A DNA stretch of 51,170 nucleotides from Actinomycetes bacterium (GTDB taxonomy: Bacteria > Actinomycetota > Actinomycetes > Actinomycetales > Demequinaceae). This document shows, piece after piece, positions 42,116-51,131 of this stretch. A program made the translations under genes and the position numbers. Positions within the stretch are counted from its first letter, which is position 1. The number at the start of each line of letters is the position of its first letter. The notes beneath the pieces are model-generated. The model was given only the letters and a program-made list of their open reading frames with translations. It did no database searches and had not been told where the DNA came from. The stretch is taken from assembly GCA_023411615.1 (NCBI GenBank), contig JAEYOR010000055.1, forward strand, positions 1 to 51,170, in the 5' to 3' direction.

Positions 42116-44023
42116 TCACTCCCAGGTGGTCGGGAAGCGCGTCTGCTCACCGCTTGAGGGCGGCACACGCAAGGTCTGCAACGCAAAGGTTGCCACGTCC
42201 CGGAACACCGGGGCCGCAACATCGCCACCCCAAATCGAAGACTGAGGGTCGTAAAGGATCACGGAGACCACGATCCGCGGGTTGTCAGTCGGTGCGATGC
42301 CCACAAACGAGGCGACAGTTCGCGTCAACTGACCATTATCGTCCGGCGCTTGGGCGGTTCCCGTCTTGCCGCCGACGCGGTAGCCCGGGATCTGAGCGGC
42401 GCGGCCAGTTCCGTTCGACACCACCTCTTCCAACATCGTGAGGATTTGGTCGGACGTCTGTTGAGAAACGACGCGCACCGGCTCGGCCCTGTCCGTTGGC
42501 GTAAAGGTGCCGTCAGGAGCCTCGGTGCCAGCGACGATCGTGGGGGCGGTGCGCACGCCGCCGTTGGCGATGATCGAATAGACCTGTGCCGTCTGGATTG
42601 CAGTGACCGACACGCCTTGGCCGAACATCGTGGCGTACTTGGTGCGTCCGTCCCACTTCTCCCACGGATGGAGGATGCCTGCCGACTCATTGGGCAGGCC
42701 CAGGTTGGTCGGCTGGCCAAGCCCGAAGTCACGCATGTAGTCGTATCGAGTCTTGTCGTCCATCATCTGACCGATCTGGACCGTTCCGGTATTGGACGAC
42801 GTGACGAGAACTCCCGCGAGGGTGAGTTTCTGATCGGCGTGCTCGTGGGAGTCACGGAAGACTTCGCCGTTTTCCGTCGTGTAGAGGTACGGCGCCACGA
42901 ACTGCGATTCGGGAGTGGCCACCCCCTCCTCAAGAGCCGCCGCCATCGTGATCGTCTTGGCCGTCGATCCCGGATCGAACACCCCTTCTACCGAGCGCGC
43001 GCCACGCAGATTCGCAGGCGTCGCGCCTGGATCGCTCGGGTTGAGCGCGCCCGAGTCCACGAGCGCAAGAACTTCATTGGTCTCGGTGTCGAGGACCACC
43101 ACTGAACCCGCTGACGAACCGGTATTCGCCAGCGCAGAGTCGAGTGCTTGCTCCGCGTAGAACTGGATGTCGCGGTCAATGGTGAGGCGCACAGTCGAAC
43201 CAGGGATTGCCGGGGTCTGCGAGCGCTGGCCAGCCGGGATCACCGTGCCATAGCGGCTTCGCTCAAACGTCTCGGTTCCAGCGGTGCCGACGAGGAAGTC
43301 GTTGAAGGTGCGCTCGATCCCGCCCATGCCGGTCTTGCCAGGGTTGACGCCATCCTCCGCCATGTAGCCGATGACGTTGCCTGCGACATCGCCTGCGGGA
43401 TACAAACGCTGAGTCGTCGGTTCTGCGTCAATCCCAGCAATATCTTCGGCAAGGACAAGATCACGAGTTTCTGGCGTTACGTTCTTGGCGATGTACATGA
43501 ATGACTTATCGCCAATGAGTTGCGCGGCGAGATCCGACTCACTCACGCCAAGAATCGGTGCAAGGATCGCCGCCGCGTCGATGGGGCCTTGTGCGGTGAT
43601 CTTCCCGTTCGATGTGCGCTTCCATCCCGCGATATCCACTTGGTCCACCCACAGGTGGTACCTCTCGACTGATGTGGCAAGCACGTCGCCGTTGCGGTCG
43701 ACGATTTCGGCACGCGCGGGCACCACCGTCCGCTCAACGAGCCTCTTGTCGAGGGCCGCCTGGGCTACCGGCGCGGAATTGACGATTTGCACGTCGACGA
43801 GTCGCACGGCAAAAACGGCGACGAGGATGAGCGAGAACGCGAGCACGACGCTTTGGCGACGATGCGGGTCGCCGACGCGGGGTGCGAAGGGGCTGTTGCG
43901 TATGACGCCCGGCGCGGGTGCGGCTGGCGACAGTGTGGTGCGGCGCCGATCACCGGAACGACGCTCGGGCGCAGGACGAGACCGGTTGCCTGGCGGCGGC
44001 GCCATGCCTGGTCGTCGCGTCAC
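42116..44023 (-). CDS. ftsI: Class B penicillin-binding protein FtsI (PBP3)
   Basis: 635 residues. A basic cytoplasmic tail, one TM (VVLAFSLILVAVFAVRLVDV, ~59-78), a PBP dimerisation domain and a transpeptidase domain with SxxK (Ser in DPGSTAKTITMA), SxN (SSNTG) and KTG (GGKTGTAQ). It cross-links septal peptidoglycan with FtsW. No PASTA repeats. The start is GTG 44023: it overlaps the ftsL-like stop (GTGA) and has GGGAGG upstream. The open frame extends ~200 codons further through ftsL and rsmH antisense-in-frame sequence, which is not part of the protein. Confidence 0.95.
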   Translation of the reverse strand: MTRRPGMAPPPGNRSRPAPERRSGDRRRTTLSPAAPAPGVIRNSPFAPRVGDPHRRQSVVLAFSLILVAVFAVRLVDVQIVNSAPVAQAALDKRLVERTVVPARAEIVDRNGDVLATSVERYHLWVDQVDIAGWKRTSNGKITAQGPIDAAAILAPILGVSESDLAAQLIGDKSFMYIAKNVTPETRDLVLAEDIAGIDAEPTTQRLYPAGDVAGNVIGYMAEDGVNPGKTGMGGIERTFNDFLVGTAGTETFERSRYGTVIPAGQRSQTPAIPGSTVRLTIDRDIQFYAEQALDSALANTGSSAGSVVVLDTETNEVLALVDSGALNPSDPGATPANLRGARSVEGVFDPGSTAKTITMAAALEEGVATPESQFVAPYLYTTENGEVFRDSHEHADQKLTLAGVLVTSSNTGTVQIGQMMDDKTRYDYMRDFGLGQPTNLGLPNESAGILHPWEKWDGRTKYATMFGQGVSVTAIQTAQVYSIIANGGVRTAPTIVAGTEAPDGTFTPTDRAEPVRVVSQQTSDQILTMLEEVVSNGTGRAAQIPGYRVGGKTGTAQAPDDNGQLTRTVASFVGIAPTDNPRIVVSVILYDPQSSIWGGDVAAPVFRDVATFALQTLRVPPSSGEQTRFPTTWE

Positions 44024-44433
44024 CTCCGGCCTCCCGCGTGGATGACCTGTCCGCTGTCGAGAGAAACGAAACCGATTGACGACGCCGGCACCATTCCCAA
44101 CTCTTGGGCGCGTTGCGACAGTGCGGACGGTGCCGCGTTCGCCTCCAGGAGCGCGAGCGTCTCGGCTCTCGTCTGGTGCAGCTGCGCGATCTCGATCTTG
44201 ATGTCCCGGGACGTGTAAGAGGACTGTGCCATCGCAGTGTTGAGCACAAGCACCGCCGCGAGAGCGGCAAGGACGATAGCGACACAGAGGAGCGCGAACG
44301 GCGCGATTGAGCGGCCAGGCTGTGGGGCGGGAACGGCCGCGAGACGAGGCCGACGCTCCGCTTGGCTTTGGCTCTGGCGGGTCGGCGTCGGGCTCAGCGG
44401 CCGTGCCGTTGTCCGCAGTGGCGCGGCGCTCAT
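44020..44433 (-). CDS. ftsL: FtsL-like small division protein
   Basis: 137 residues: a basic Pro/Gln-rich cytoplasmic tail (~1-40), one TM (IAPFALLCVAIVLAALAAVL, ~43-62), then a short coiled coil (IKIEIAQLHQTRAETLALLE) and RAQELGMVPASSIGFVSLDSG. Size, layout and place between rsmH and ftsI identify it as the actinobacterial FtsL; sequence similarity in this family is always low. It should pair with FtsQ and an FtsB-type protein. It overlaps both neighbours by 4 bases. Confidence 0.8.
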   Translation of the reverse strand: MSAAPLRTTARPLSPTPTRQSQSQAERRPRLAAVPAPQPGRSIAPFALLCVAIVLAALAAVLVLNTAMAQSSYTSRDIKIEIAQLHQTRAETLALLEANAAPSALSQRAQELGMVPASSIGFVSLDSGQVIHAGGRR

Positions 44434-45401
44434 GCCGCCCTCCGCGATGTCGCTCGAATCCGCTCCGCCGCACGGAGCCGCACGGGCTTCGCTCGCGAGT
44501 TTCGGTCGATCTCAGCCGGCGACGCCTTCTCGGCACCGCGAGTAAGCAAACGCAGGTATGGCTGCTGCTCATCAGGGATGACGGGCAGGCCGACGGGTGC
44601 ACTCGAGCTCGATGCCGCCGCAAATGCGCGCTTCACCATGCGGTCCTCGAGCGAGTGATAACTCATGACAACAAGGCGCCCGCCCACGGCCAAAGCGTCG
44701 ATCGCCGCGTCAATCGCATCCTCGAGGACATCGAGTTCCCGGTTGACGGCGATGCGGAGTGCTTGGAACGTCCGTTTCGCAGGGTTCGAGCCGGGTTGGC
44801 GCGATGCTGCAGGGATGCATGCGCGGACGAGGTCGACGAGCTGTTCGGACCGTGTGACGGGATCGCTCGAGCGGCGAGCGACAATCGCTTCGGCAATGCG
44901 ACGCGCGTATCGCTCTTCGCCGTAGACGTGAAGGATGCGAGCGATCTCCGTCTCATCGGCTGTCGCGAGGATGTCGGCGGCCGTGACGGGATCATCGCGA
45001 TTCATCCGCATGTCGAGCGGCCCGTGGTTGACGTATGAGAAGCCGCGCTCGCCCTCATCAATCTGCAGAGAACTCACGCCGAGGTCCAAGAGGATGGCGT
45101 CGGCAGCGTCGGCATCAACTGCCGCGAGTGCGCCCTCGATGTCGTCGTAGGTGGCGCGATACGCAACAAAGCGCGCTCCCGCCCACTCGAGACGCTTGCT
45201 CGCAAGTGCAATGGCGTCGCCATCGCGGTCGATGCCCACAACGGTGAGACGCGGATGGCGCTTGAGAAGTGCCTCGCTGTGCCCACCCATCCCGAGGGTG
45301 CCGTCGATGGCTATTGCCCCATCGCGTTCGAGGGCAGGCGACAGCAACTCGACACAACGGTCGAGCATGACCGGCGTGTGCCGGTGTGCTGCCTCGCCCA
45401 A
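44430..45401 (-). CDS. rsmH: 16S rRNA m4C1402 methyltransferase
   Basis: 323 residues. HTPVMLDRCVELL at the N-terminus, IDGTLGMGGHSEALLKRHP (SAM site), ILLDLGVSSLQID, FSYVNHGPLDMRMN and LVVMSYHSLEDRMVKRAFA are all typical. It methylates N4 of C1402 in 16S rRNA. I chose TTG 45401, because AAGGAGGGG lies just upstream and it starts 7 residues before HTPV as in homologs; GTG 45425 is the alternative. The 103-base gap from mraZ contains a long inverted repeat. Confidence 0.94.
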   Translation of the reverse strand: MGEAAHRHTPVMLDRCVELLSPALERDGAIAIDGTLGMGGHSEALLKRHPRLTVVGIDRDGDAIALASKRLEWAGARFVAYRATYDDIEGALAAVDADAADAILLDLGVSSLQIDEGERGFSYVNHGPLDMRMNRDDPVTAADILATADETEIARILHVYGEERYARRIAEAIVARRSSDPVTRSEQLVDLVRACIPAASRQPGSNPAKRTFQALRIAVNRELDVLEDAIDAAIDALAVGGRLVVMSYHSLEDRMVKRAFAAASSSSAPVGLPVIPDEQQPYLRLLTRGAEKASPAEIDRNSRAKPVRLRAAERIRATSRRAA

Positions 45402-45424
45402 CGGCCCCTCCTTACGGTGTGACA

Positions 45425-45498
45425 CGCCTCGAGGTCTCCCTCCGACTCTCTGGCGGGGGGAAGTCCGTCAGAGCGATTCGGGAGGAGGCCTCGAGGCG
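45425..45498. repeat. Long inverted repeat in the mraZ-rsmH gap
   Basis: CGCCTCGAGG (45425-45434) and CCTCGAGGCG (45489-45498) form a perfect 10-bp stem, continued by CTCCC/GGGAG-type pairing inwards. No U-run follows on the minus strand, so it is a structured leader rather than a terminator. It ends just before the rsmH ribosome binding site. Confidence 0.6.
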
Positions 45499-45504
45499 CG
45501 TGCG

Positions 45505-45969
45505 CTACATGTCCCCGAACAAATCCGCCGCGGTTGCGGCATATGCGTCCTCGCCCTCGGCGAGGTATGTCTCCCAGGCCTGGGCGTCCCAGACCTCAAT
45601 CCGTGCGCCCATCCCCACGACAGCGACATCGCGAGTGAGAGAGGCGTAATTGCGCAACGGCGCACTGAGCAAGATGCGCCCCTGCTTGTCCGGCACGTCG
45701 TCCTGGGCGTGGCCCAAGAAGTTGCGCAGGTAGTCGCGGGCTTGCTTGTTCTCCATCGGCGCGCGGCGCAAACGGTCGTGCACGTGCATGAACTCGTCGA
45801 CGGGGAACACGAATACGCAGCGGTCCAGCCCTCGCGTGGCGACAAAACCCGAAGCGAGCCGTCCGCGGAATTTCGCGGGCAGGATCAGGCGGCCCTTGTC
45901 GTCGAGCTTGGGCGTGAACGTGCCAAGGAAGACCCCTGTAGGGCCGAGACCGTGCGTCAGTTCAGACAT
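45505..45969 (-). CDS. mraZ: Transcriptional regulator MraZ
   Basis: 154 residues, two SpoVT/AbrB-like repeats: FLGTFTPKLDDKGRLILPAK, and NFLGHAQDDVPDKQGRILLS. It is known to bind the dcw promoter and repress the cluster. ATG 45969 with GGAGG 10 bases upstream is used; an N-terminal extension of ~11 residues before FLGT is slightly longer than in most homologs. It is the first gene of the dcw cluster, and three GTGG(A/G)G boxes lie 39-64 bases upstream. Confidence 0.95.
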   Translation of the reverse strand: MSELTHGLGPTGVFLGTFTPKLDDKGRLILPAKFRGRLASGFVATRGLDRCVFVFPVDEFMHVHDRLRRAPMENKQARDYLRNFLGHAQDDVPDKQGRILLSAPLRNYASLTRDVAVVGMGARIEVWDAQAWETYLAEGEDAYAATAADLFGDM

Positions 45970-46007
45970 CAGGGCCTCACCTCCTCGCGCCACGACTCGC
46001 CAGTGCG

Positions 46008-46033
46008 CCCCACTTTACTCCACTTCTCTCCAC
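46008..46033 (-). promoter_or_regulatory. MraZ-box array (three GTGGRG repeats, 10-bp period)
   Basis: On the minus strand GTGGAG (46028-46033), GTGGAG (46018-46023) and GTGGGG (46008-46013) lie in direct repeat with exactly 10-base spacing. Known MraZ operators are short direct repeats at this helical spacing (TGGG-N5 in E. coli). They lie just before mraZ and should mediate autorepression of the dcw cluster. Confidence 0.75.
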
Positions 46034-46163
46034 AAAATGGGGCTCGATGTGGCAAATCGCTCACTCCTCCGCCACAGTGCCTGGTATTTGGTCAATTCGT
46101 AAGTGGAGGGAATGTCGGCGGGTCTCCTCCATTAGGCTCAAACCTGTTAGCGAAGGAGCCCAC

Positions 46164-47195
46164 ATGACTCAGCCAGTGCCGAGCGACCACGAACTTGCGG
46201 AAGTCGCTGAGGTGACCTTGCGAATCCGACAATCAATGTCGACGGTGCTCTCGGGTCTCGACCACGCCATCACGTCGACTCTCGCTGTGGTGCTCGCAGG
46301 CGGTCACCTCCTCATGGAGGACGTGCCGGGCGTCGGCAAGACGACAATCGCCCGCGCACTCGCGGCGAGCATCGATTGCTCGGTGGGGCGTATCCAGTTC
46401 ACCCCGGACCTCTTGCCCTCCGACGTGACGGGCGTCAGCATCTTCCGCTCGGACGACTACCGCTTCGAATTCCGTCCCGGCCCGATCTTCGCCAACGTCG
46501 TCATCGCTGATGAGATCAACCGAGCCAGCCCCAAGACGCAAGCCGCACTTCTCGAGTCGATGCAAGAACGTGCCGTCACCGTGGACGGACAGACACATGC
46601 CCTGCCCCGGCCCTTCCTCGTCGTGGCGACGCAGAACCCCATCGAGATGGAAGGCACCTACCCGCTTCCGGAGGCGCAGCGCGACCGCTTCATGGCACAG
46701 GTGTCCGTCGGCTATCCCTCTGCTCGCGATGAGATGCTCATGCTTGAATCTCACGACGGCGCCGACCCATTGCCGGCGCTGAGACCCGTCACAACCACCG
46801 AGGTGATGGCCCGCCTTATTGACACGTCACGGCGTATTTACGCGGCTCCCGCGATCAAGCAGTACATCGTCGACCTTGTCGGTGCGACGCGCCGTGACTC
46901 ATCGTTGCGTCTCGGCGCATCTCCGCGAGCGGCTCTGCAGCTCCTCGCCGCCGTCAAGGCCCGCGCTGCAATGGCGGGCCGCAATCACGTGCTCCCCGAC
47001 GACGTCAAGGCGCTTGCGAACCCCGTACTCGCGCACCGCCTCATCGCCTCGACCGAAGCGCGGCTCTCGGGCCACACCCCCGCAAAGATCGTGAGCGAGA
47101 TCGTCGCGCGCACTCCCGTCCCAACGGAGGCGCGGGACATGCCTGCCCCTCGCGAGGCCGCCGTGACCAGCCCCGTCCGGGTGGGCCCGGCGTAA
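46164..47195 (+). CDS. MoxR-type AAA+ ATPase
   Basis: 343 residues. Walker A EDVPGVGKTTIARALA (~50), Walker B VVIADEINRASPKTQAALLE, sensor VVATQNPIEMEGTYPLPEAQ and DRFMAQVSVGYP are complete. MoxR ATPases act as chaperones for partner proteins, usually with VWA-domain proteins; here the neighbours are DUF58 and a transglutaminase. Start ATG 46164 has GAAGGAG upstream. It is transcribed divergently from mraZ across a ~190-base shared region. Confidence 0.92.
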   Translation: MTQPVPSDHELAEVAEVTLRIRQSMSTVLSGLDHAITSTLAVVLAGGHLLMEDVPGVGKTTIARALAASIDCSVGRIQFTPDLLPSDVTGVSIFRSDDYRFEFRPGPIFANVVIADEINRASPKTQAALLESMQERAVTVDGQTHALPRPFLVVATQNPIEMEGTYPLPEAQRDRFMAQVSVGYPSARDEMLMLESHDGADPLPALRPVTTTEVMARLIDTSRRIYAAPAIKQYIVDLVGATRRDSSLRLGASPRAALQLLAAVKARAAMAGRNHVLPDDVKALANPVLAHRLIASTEARLSGHTPAKIVSEIVARTPVPTEARDMPAPREAAVTSPVRVGPA

Positions 47196-47196
47196 C

Positions 47197-48474
47197 GTGG
47201 CACGCCGCTCCGACTCAAGCACGACGTTGTCGTCGCGCGGCATCGGCATGCTTGCCGCGGGTGTCGTTGTCGGTGGGCTCGGAGTCGGTCTAGCGACAGG
47301 CCCACTTGTCTACATCGGCATCGCGATGGTCGCGGCAGTCGTCGTCGGCGTCTTGTGGATGCTCTTCGCCGTTAATTCCTTCCTTTCTTCTTTTCCCTTT
47401 GCAAGACGCGAAGTGAGCCCGCGACCGCTGACAGTCGGCGTCGGCGGCACGGTGACTGTGACGATCTCCGCAGCGTCGCGCGGACGGTCAGGAGCCTTTG
47501 TACGCCGCGCTCTCGCCGATGCCCTCGACATTCGCGAGCAAGCGGCGGCAGAGCTCACGGGCGGCGGACCGACCAAGGCCACCGTCACCCGCAGCGAGGA
47601 CAAGCTCACTCTCAGTTACGCGCTCCAGCCAGTGCGTCGCGGCCGCTGGCCGCTTGGTCCTGCGCTCGTCCACTCATCCGATCCACTTGGGATGATCTGG
47701 GCCGACACCTCAGTCGGTGAAAGCGAACAGATCCCGGTATGGCCGGCCGTTGTCGACCTGTCAGGCACCGCGGGAGCACTCATGGGTCACGCCGACCGCA
47801 TCGTGCTTGGCGCCCGCACTCCTTCCGCAGACGATGCGTCGCTGAGGGACTACCGCGAAGGGGACGACCTGCGGCGCGTCCACTGGCCGTCGAGCGCGCG
47901 CAAAGGAACGATGCTCGTCCGCTCCGACGAGCGCGCCGGCCGCCGCCCCGCGACTGTGGTGATCGATCTGCCCCGAGAGCCAAAAGGCCTCGAGTGGTCG
48001 ATCAGCATGGCCGCTTCCGTCGCACTGTCAGTGCTCGACTCAGGACACCCCGTGCGCTTGCTCGGCGGAACAATCGACCCAGACAGGCTCCATCATCTTG
48101 GCAACCACCATGCCGAACTCGCTCGCGCCACGCTTCTTGACCTCACGGTCGACTTGCACAGCGCAACAACTCATGTGAGTGCACACTCGCAACTGATGCG
48201 TGCGATCCGTCACCTCGCAGATGACAAGGTGAGCGGCGAAGTGACGGTGGCTGTTCTCGAGCCCCCGGACCGTGCCACTGTCGAGGCACTTGCTCCGATC
48301 GGCGAATCCGGTCGCGCGTGGGCGATTGTCCGCATCCCTGACGACGACACATCGGCGGCGCATGAAGGCGTCGTCGCGTTGCGCCGGACCGGGTGGCGAG
48401 CGACTTCCGCGAGCACTGGCGCGGACATCGCGACCGTGTGGGGCGCCCTCATCGCGCTTGGTGACGTCGGATGA
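47197..48474 (+). CDS. DUF58 domain membrane protein
   Basis: 425 residues. Two N-terminal TM segments (IGMLAAGVVVGGLGVGLATG; VYIGIAMVAAVVVGVLWMLF) precede a beta-rich part and the DUF58 domain with LRDYREGDDLRRVHWPSSAR (~215), then a VWA-like C-terminal half. The family is unassigned functionally but nearly always sits with MoxR and a transglutaminase, as here. The GTG start is 1 base after the moxR stop; its end overlaps the next gene by 4 bases. Confidence 0.88.
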   Translation: MARRSDSSTTLSSRGIGMLAAGVVVGGLGVGLATGPLVYIGIAMVAAVVVGVLWMLFAVNSFLSSFPFARREVSPRPLTVGVGGTVTVTISAASRGRSGAFVRRALADALDIREQAAAELTGGGPTKATVTRSEDKLTLSYALQPVRRGRWPLGPALVHSSDPLGMIWADTSVGESEQIPVWPAVVDLSGTAGALMGHADRIVLGARTPSADDASLRDYREGDDLRRVHWPSSARKGTMLVRSDERAGRRPATVVIDLPREPKGLEWSISMAASVALSVLDSGHPVRLLGGTIDPDRLHHLGNHHAELARATLLDLTVDLHSATTHVSAHSQLMRAIRHLADDKVSGEVTVAVLEPPDRATVEALAPIGESGRAWAIVRIPDDDTSAAHEGVVALRRTGWRATSASTGADIATVWGALIALGDVG

Positions 48475-50672
48475 CGTCGCGCCACCAGTCGATCGCCGCG
48501 CCGTGGTACGCCACTGTCGTGGTCGCCGTCTGTGTCGCACTCGGATTGAACGGTCTTGCCGACATGGTGGCGTACGGCGCGTGGGTGTGGACCGCCATTG
48601 GCATCCTCGGCCTCGTTGCGCTGTGTGTCGCAACAACGCGGATGCTGTCGCGATCGCGATTGCTGCCCACCGCCGTGGGCCTCGTCGCGGCGATAGTCAT
48701 CGCCGTGCCTGCTTTCGCCCAAGACGACGCGGGCGACAGGTTCATGTTGCCCACTCCAGCCGCGCTGCGGGCCCTCTTGCGAACTCTTGAAGAGGGTGTT
48801 GACCTCATCTATACGAGTGCCCCGCCGGCATCTGTGGAGCGGCCGCTGCTTGGCGTGCTCACTGTCGGCCTCGTCGGCATCTTTCTCGCGGCGGACCATA
48901 TTGCCGTGTCCTGGCGTGCGGCTGCCGTGTCCGGCGTCGTCCTCCTCATGCCGTGGGTGCCCGCGATCGCATTGCAATATGGCCTCACCCTGAGGCTGCT
49001 CCTCGCGGCACTCGTTTCGTGGATCCTTTTGCTTGCGCTCACGCGCCGGCCAACGGGTGCAAGCGAGCGACCCGCCCCCTTTGCAGGCACCATTGCGGCC
49101 GTTGCCGCGATCTGCCTTGCCGTGCTCGTCGCGCCGTCGGCAATCGGCGGCAATGGCTGGGGAATGATTCCGCGATTCGACACCGTCGACCAATTCGACA
49201 CTCCGCCTCGTCTCAACCTCGAACTCGACCTACGCAACTCCCTCGGCACCAATTCCTCGTCGACCGTTGCCGTCTATCTCACGACGGGCGCTCGCCCTGA
49301 GGTGCTTCGTCTCTACACGCTGTCCGACTTCGACGGAACGTCGTGGGACACCCCGGAACCACCCCCGAGTAGGGAACTGACAAACGGCCCGCTCTGGCCG
49401 GTCGACGTCCCCGACTGGGGTGAGCGCGAACTCGACACTCTCACGATGTCTGTCCTCTCGGCCGAGACCAGCCTGCCGTTGCCGCCAGTGCCACGCAGCG
49501 TCGGCCCGCTCGACGGCCACTGGACGTACGCGGCCGCCACCGACCAAATTCTTGCCGACAACACGAATACCGCTGGCCTCGAATACACCCTCTCCGCCGA
49601 TTTGGGCTTCATCACCCCGGGTCTGCTTGAGGTGGGTGATGGCAGTCAAGACGCACGACTCGATCCGACGACGCTCCTCATCCCCGAGGGTGTTGACGCG
49701 GACCGCTTCGCGGAATTAGCCCGCAGCATCACCGATGGCGCGACCAACCGCTACGGGCAAGCCGTGGCACTACAGGAGTACTTCCGCAACGGCGGCGGCT
49801 TTGTTTATGACACATCCGTCCAACCGGACACGGCCGACGCCGTCTCGGTATTCCTCGACGACAAGCGGGGATATTGCGTCCAGTTCGCCACCGCGATGAT
49901 CGTTTTCGCGCGATCTCTCGACATCCCTGCGCGCCTCGCCGTTGGCTACCTTCCCGGCACGCAGGACGAGTCGGGCGCCTACATCGTTCGGGGTGGCGAT
50001 GCCCACGCCTGGCCCGAGCTCTACTTTTCCGACGTCGGCTGGGTGCGATTTGAACCGACGCCGTCAATTCAGACAGGGGCGCGCCCGTCCTACACACAAC
50101 GAGCCGGCGACGCTGCGGTCGACGACTTCACGAATCCCACTGCGCGCCCCGACTTCATGGGCGAGACCGATGCACCGATCGTCGTGCCCACGTCACGGGC
50201 GAGCGCGGGAGATGGCGGGTCGGGCTTCACGGTGCCGTGGCCACTCATTGCCGTGTTTGCCACGGTCGCAATCGCGCTCCTGTGGGGAGCGTCCCTCGTC
50301 GCACGCCGACGCCGCGAAGAAGAGAATCGTGCCGCAGACCCAGAAGTGACGTGGGCGTGGCTACGACAACACGTCCCCAGCTCGTTCGCGTGGCCGCTCA
50401 CGCTCACCCCACATGAAGTGGGCTCGTTTGTGGACGCAGTGGCGCGGAGCGAAGGCGTGGAGATTGAGACGGAGGGCCGCGCATCTCTCGAGGCTCTCGC
50501 GCTTGCCGTTTCAGATCACCGCTATGCGCCGGACGGCACGCACGTCGACGCACACGACCTCGAACACCACAGTCGTGCGGCGCGCGATGCGATCGCACAA
50601 GCCGCCGCGGAAGCTGCTACAGGTCGCCCTGCTCGCGCCGGCGCTCGAGGCGGTCCTCGACGCGGCGGATAA
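48471..50672 (+). CDS. TgpA-like membrane transglutaminase
   Basis: 733 residues. About six N-terminal TM segments (~10-220), an extracytoplasmic DUF3488-type region, and a transglutaminase domain with Cys in KRGYCVQFATAMIVFARSLD (~465) and His in GGDAHAWPELYFSDVGWVRF. The third triad position reads FEPTP, with Glu where many have Asp. One more TM (VPWPLIAVFATVAIALLWGA-type, ~590) precedes a ~120-residue cytoplasmic tail. It may cross-link or cleave wall or envelope proteins; substrate unknown. It overlaps moxR-DUF58 operon genes at the start and the convergent DUF3040 gene by 56 bases. Confidence 0.9.
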   Translation: MTSRHQSIAAPWYATVVVAVCVALGLNGLADMVAYGAWVWTAIGILGLVALCVATTRMLSRSRLLPTAVGLVAAIVIAVPAFAQDDAGDRFMLPTPAALRALLRTLEEGVDLIYTSAPPASVERPLLGVLTVGLVGIFLAADHIAVSWRAAAVSGVVLLMPWVPAIALQYGLTLRLLLAALVSWILLLALTRRPTGASERPAPFAGTIAAVAAICLAVLVAPSAIGGNGWGMIPRFDTVDQFDTPPRLNLELDLRNSLGTNSSSTVAVYLTTGARPEVLRLYTLSDFDGTSWDTPEPPPSRELTNGPLWPVDVPDWGERELDTLTMSVLSAETSLPLPPVPRSVGPLDGHWTYAAATDQILADNTNTAGLEYTLSADLGFITPGLLEVGDGSQDARLDPTTLLIPEGVDADRFAELARSITDGATNRYGQAVALQEYFRNGGGFVYDTSVQPDTADAVSVFLDDKRGYCVQFATAMIVFARSLDIPARLAVGYLPGTQDESGAYIVRGGDAHAWPELYFSDVGWVRFEPTPSIQTGARPSYTQRAGDAAVDDFTNPTARPDFMGETDAPIVVPTSRASAGDGGSGFTVPWPLIAVFATVAIALLWGASLVARRRREEENRAADPEVTWAWLRQHVPSSFAWPLTLTPHEVGSFVDAVARSEGVEIETEGRASLEALALAVSDHRYAPDGTHVDAHDLEHHSRAARDAIAQAAAEAATGRPARAGARGGPRRGG

Positions 50673-50997
50673 ACGGTTCCTTGGAGTCACGCTTCGGTGC
50701 GGCCTTTCCAGACGACGCACCGTCGGACTTCACCGCGGTCAACTTCTTGGTGGGAGCCAGCAGCGCCCACATCGCGGCCGCGATCATCAGCGCGAAGCCA
50801 CCGATGCCGAGCGGCACCACGTCCGCCGCAACCCCGACCAACACCACGGTGAGCCCAGCGAGCACACCAAATGCGCCCAACACAATGCGACCACGCTGAC
50901 GCGGTCCCCTGGCCAACGTCCGGCCAAGTTTAGGGTCCGCGTTGAGGTCGCGCTCAAGCTGCTCGAGCACTCGCTGCTCGTATTCCGACAGCGGCAT
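50617..50997 (-). CDS. DUF3040 membrane protein
   Basis: 126 residues. The N-terminus MPLSEYEQRVLEQLERDLNA is the DUF3040 hallmark. Two TM segments follow (IVLGAFGVLAGLTVVLVGVA; PLGIGGFALMIAAAMWALLA), then a basic C-terminal tail. Function unknown; actinobacteria only as far as I know. GAAGGAGGT lies before the ATG and TAGAAT further upstream. Its 3' end overlaps the transglutaminase gene by 56 bases on the opposite strand. Confidence 0.9.
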   Translation of the reverse strand: MPLSEYEQRVLEQLERDLNADPKLGRTLARGPRQRGRIVLGAFGVLAGLTVVLVGVAADVVPLGIGGFALMIAAAMWALLAPTKKLTAVKSDGASSGKAAPKRDSKEPFIRRVEDRLERRREQGDL

Positions 50998-51029
50998 GGT
51001 GACCTCCTTCGACCCGTGCCTTCAGGCCC

Positions 51030-51035
51030 ATTCTA
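51030..51035 (-). promoter_or_regulatory. -10 box (TAGAAT) for the DUF3040 gene
   Basis: TAGAAT on the minus strand, 32 bases before the ATG, leaving room for a leader with the GAAGGAGGT site. The -35 is weak (TGGCTC at 17 bases). Confidence 0.5.
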
Positions 51036-51131
51036 GATGGCTTCAGGGATAGGAGCCAGCATCGCCCCTTCCTCTTCACCTGGCCTAACGCTTTTCGTGG
51101 GCCAATACGTTCCCTTTATGCCTCGTCCTTG

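Noticed and set aside
42116..44623. FtsI as an 835-residue protein
   Set aside because: The first ~200 codons overlap ftsL and rsmH and are Arg-rich without homology. GTG 44023 has both coupling and a ribosome site.
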